In this document: in pieces, positions 16,744 through 16,744 of the stretch
Numbering within the stretch: the stretch's first letter is position 1
How the letters are laid out: the number at the start of each line of letters is the position of its first letter
Assembly: GCA_027943245.1 (NCBI GenBank)
Contig: JANDJZ010000106.1
Location: 1-16,744, forward strand
DNA: 16,744 nucleotides
DNA from: Acanthamoeba sp. SK_2022b
Taxonomy: Eukaryota; Discosea; Longamoebia; Acanthamoebidae
Reading direction: 5' to 3'
The notes under the pieces: model-generated
Databases searched by the model: none
What the model saw: only the letters and a program-made list of their open reading frames with translations
Told to the model about the DNA's origin: nothing
Made by a program: the position numbers and the translations under genes

Positions 16744-16744
16744 G
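16473..16744 (+). repeat. Terminal telomere array, mixed TTAGGG and TTTAGGG
   Basis: About 272 bases of G-strand telomere repeat run 5' to 3' to the window end, so this is a right chromosome end. The first ~90 bases are nearly pure TTAGGG (one TTAGAG). From about 16559 to 16690, TTTAGGG units are mixed in, with single TTTTAGGG, TTTTTAGGG and TTAGGGG variants. The last ~60 bases return to mostly TTAGGG. Such T-number variation suggests telomerase slippage on its template. Confidence 0.97.

Noticed and set aside
1..16744. CRISPR arrays, transposases, reverse transcriptases, integrases or viral genes
   Set aside because: No spaced identical repeats of CRISPR type and no catalytic motifs of these enzymes were seen in any frame.

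Overview
The window is eukaryotic nuclear DNA from the right end of a chromosome. The genes are GC-rich and cut by many short introns (about 60-170 nt, GT..AG, often GTACGT/GTGCGT-type donors, pyrimidine-rich with C-runs). The final 272 bases are TTAGGG/TTTAGGG telomere repeat with the G-strand running toward the end of the window. This style and the encoded proteins fit an Acanthamoeba-like amoeba; that assignment is inference from style, not from a database match. TGA ends several intact genes here, so the standard code applies.

Layout. 1-2284 (+): 3' part of a multi-exon, multi-pass membrane protein of unrecognised family. 2497-5021 (+): an 8-exon gene for a ~618 aa protein with a helical N-terminus, a Pro/Gln-rich linker and an unrecognised C-terminal domain. 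5574-8224 (+): a 12-exon gene for 3-phosphoinositide-dependent protein kinase 1 (AGC kinase domain plus C-terminal PH domain). 8225-9040: intergenic, with a degenerate C/T-rich repeat and an isolated E2F-like motif. 9041-9925: CpG-depleted DNA with gene debris, including the start of a DnaJ J-domain. 9926-12490: an island of normal CpG-rich sequence with two ubiquitin-related genes converging on each other, a 5'-truncated RING-H2 gene (+) and a complete 9-exon F-box/seven-blade WD40 gene (-). 12530 to about 16090: largely CpG-depleted subtelomere holding a decayed ADP-ribosyltransferase-like gene with a lysine-rich repeat (+), unrecognised open minus-strand stretches, and a decaying MORN-repeat gene (-). 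16100-16119: short interstitial telomere repeat. 16120-16472: AT-rich segment unlike everything else in the window. 16473-16744: terminal telomere array.

The most notable pattern is a mosaic subtelomere. Blocks that have lost nearly all CpG contain gene remnants whose lesions (Arg to Cys/Trp/Gln/His, and TGA stops where a CGA codon is plausible) are those expected from deamination of methylated CpG. An intact CpG-rich gene island sits between these blocks. Exon boundaries given below were worked out by hand from splice sites, frame continuity and protein-family alignment from memory; each chain closes in phase unless noted.
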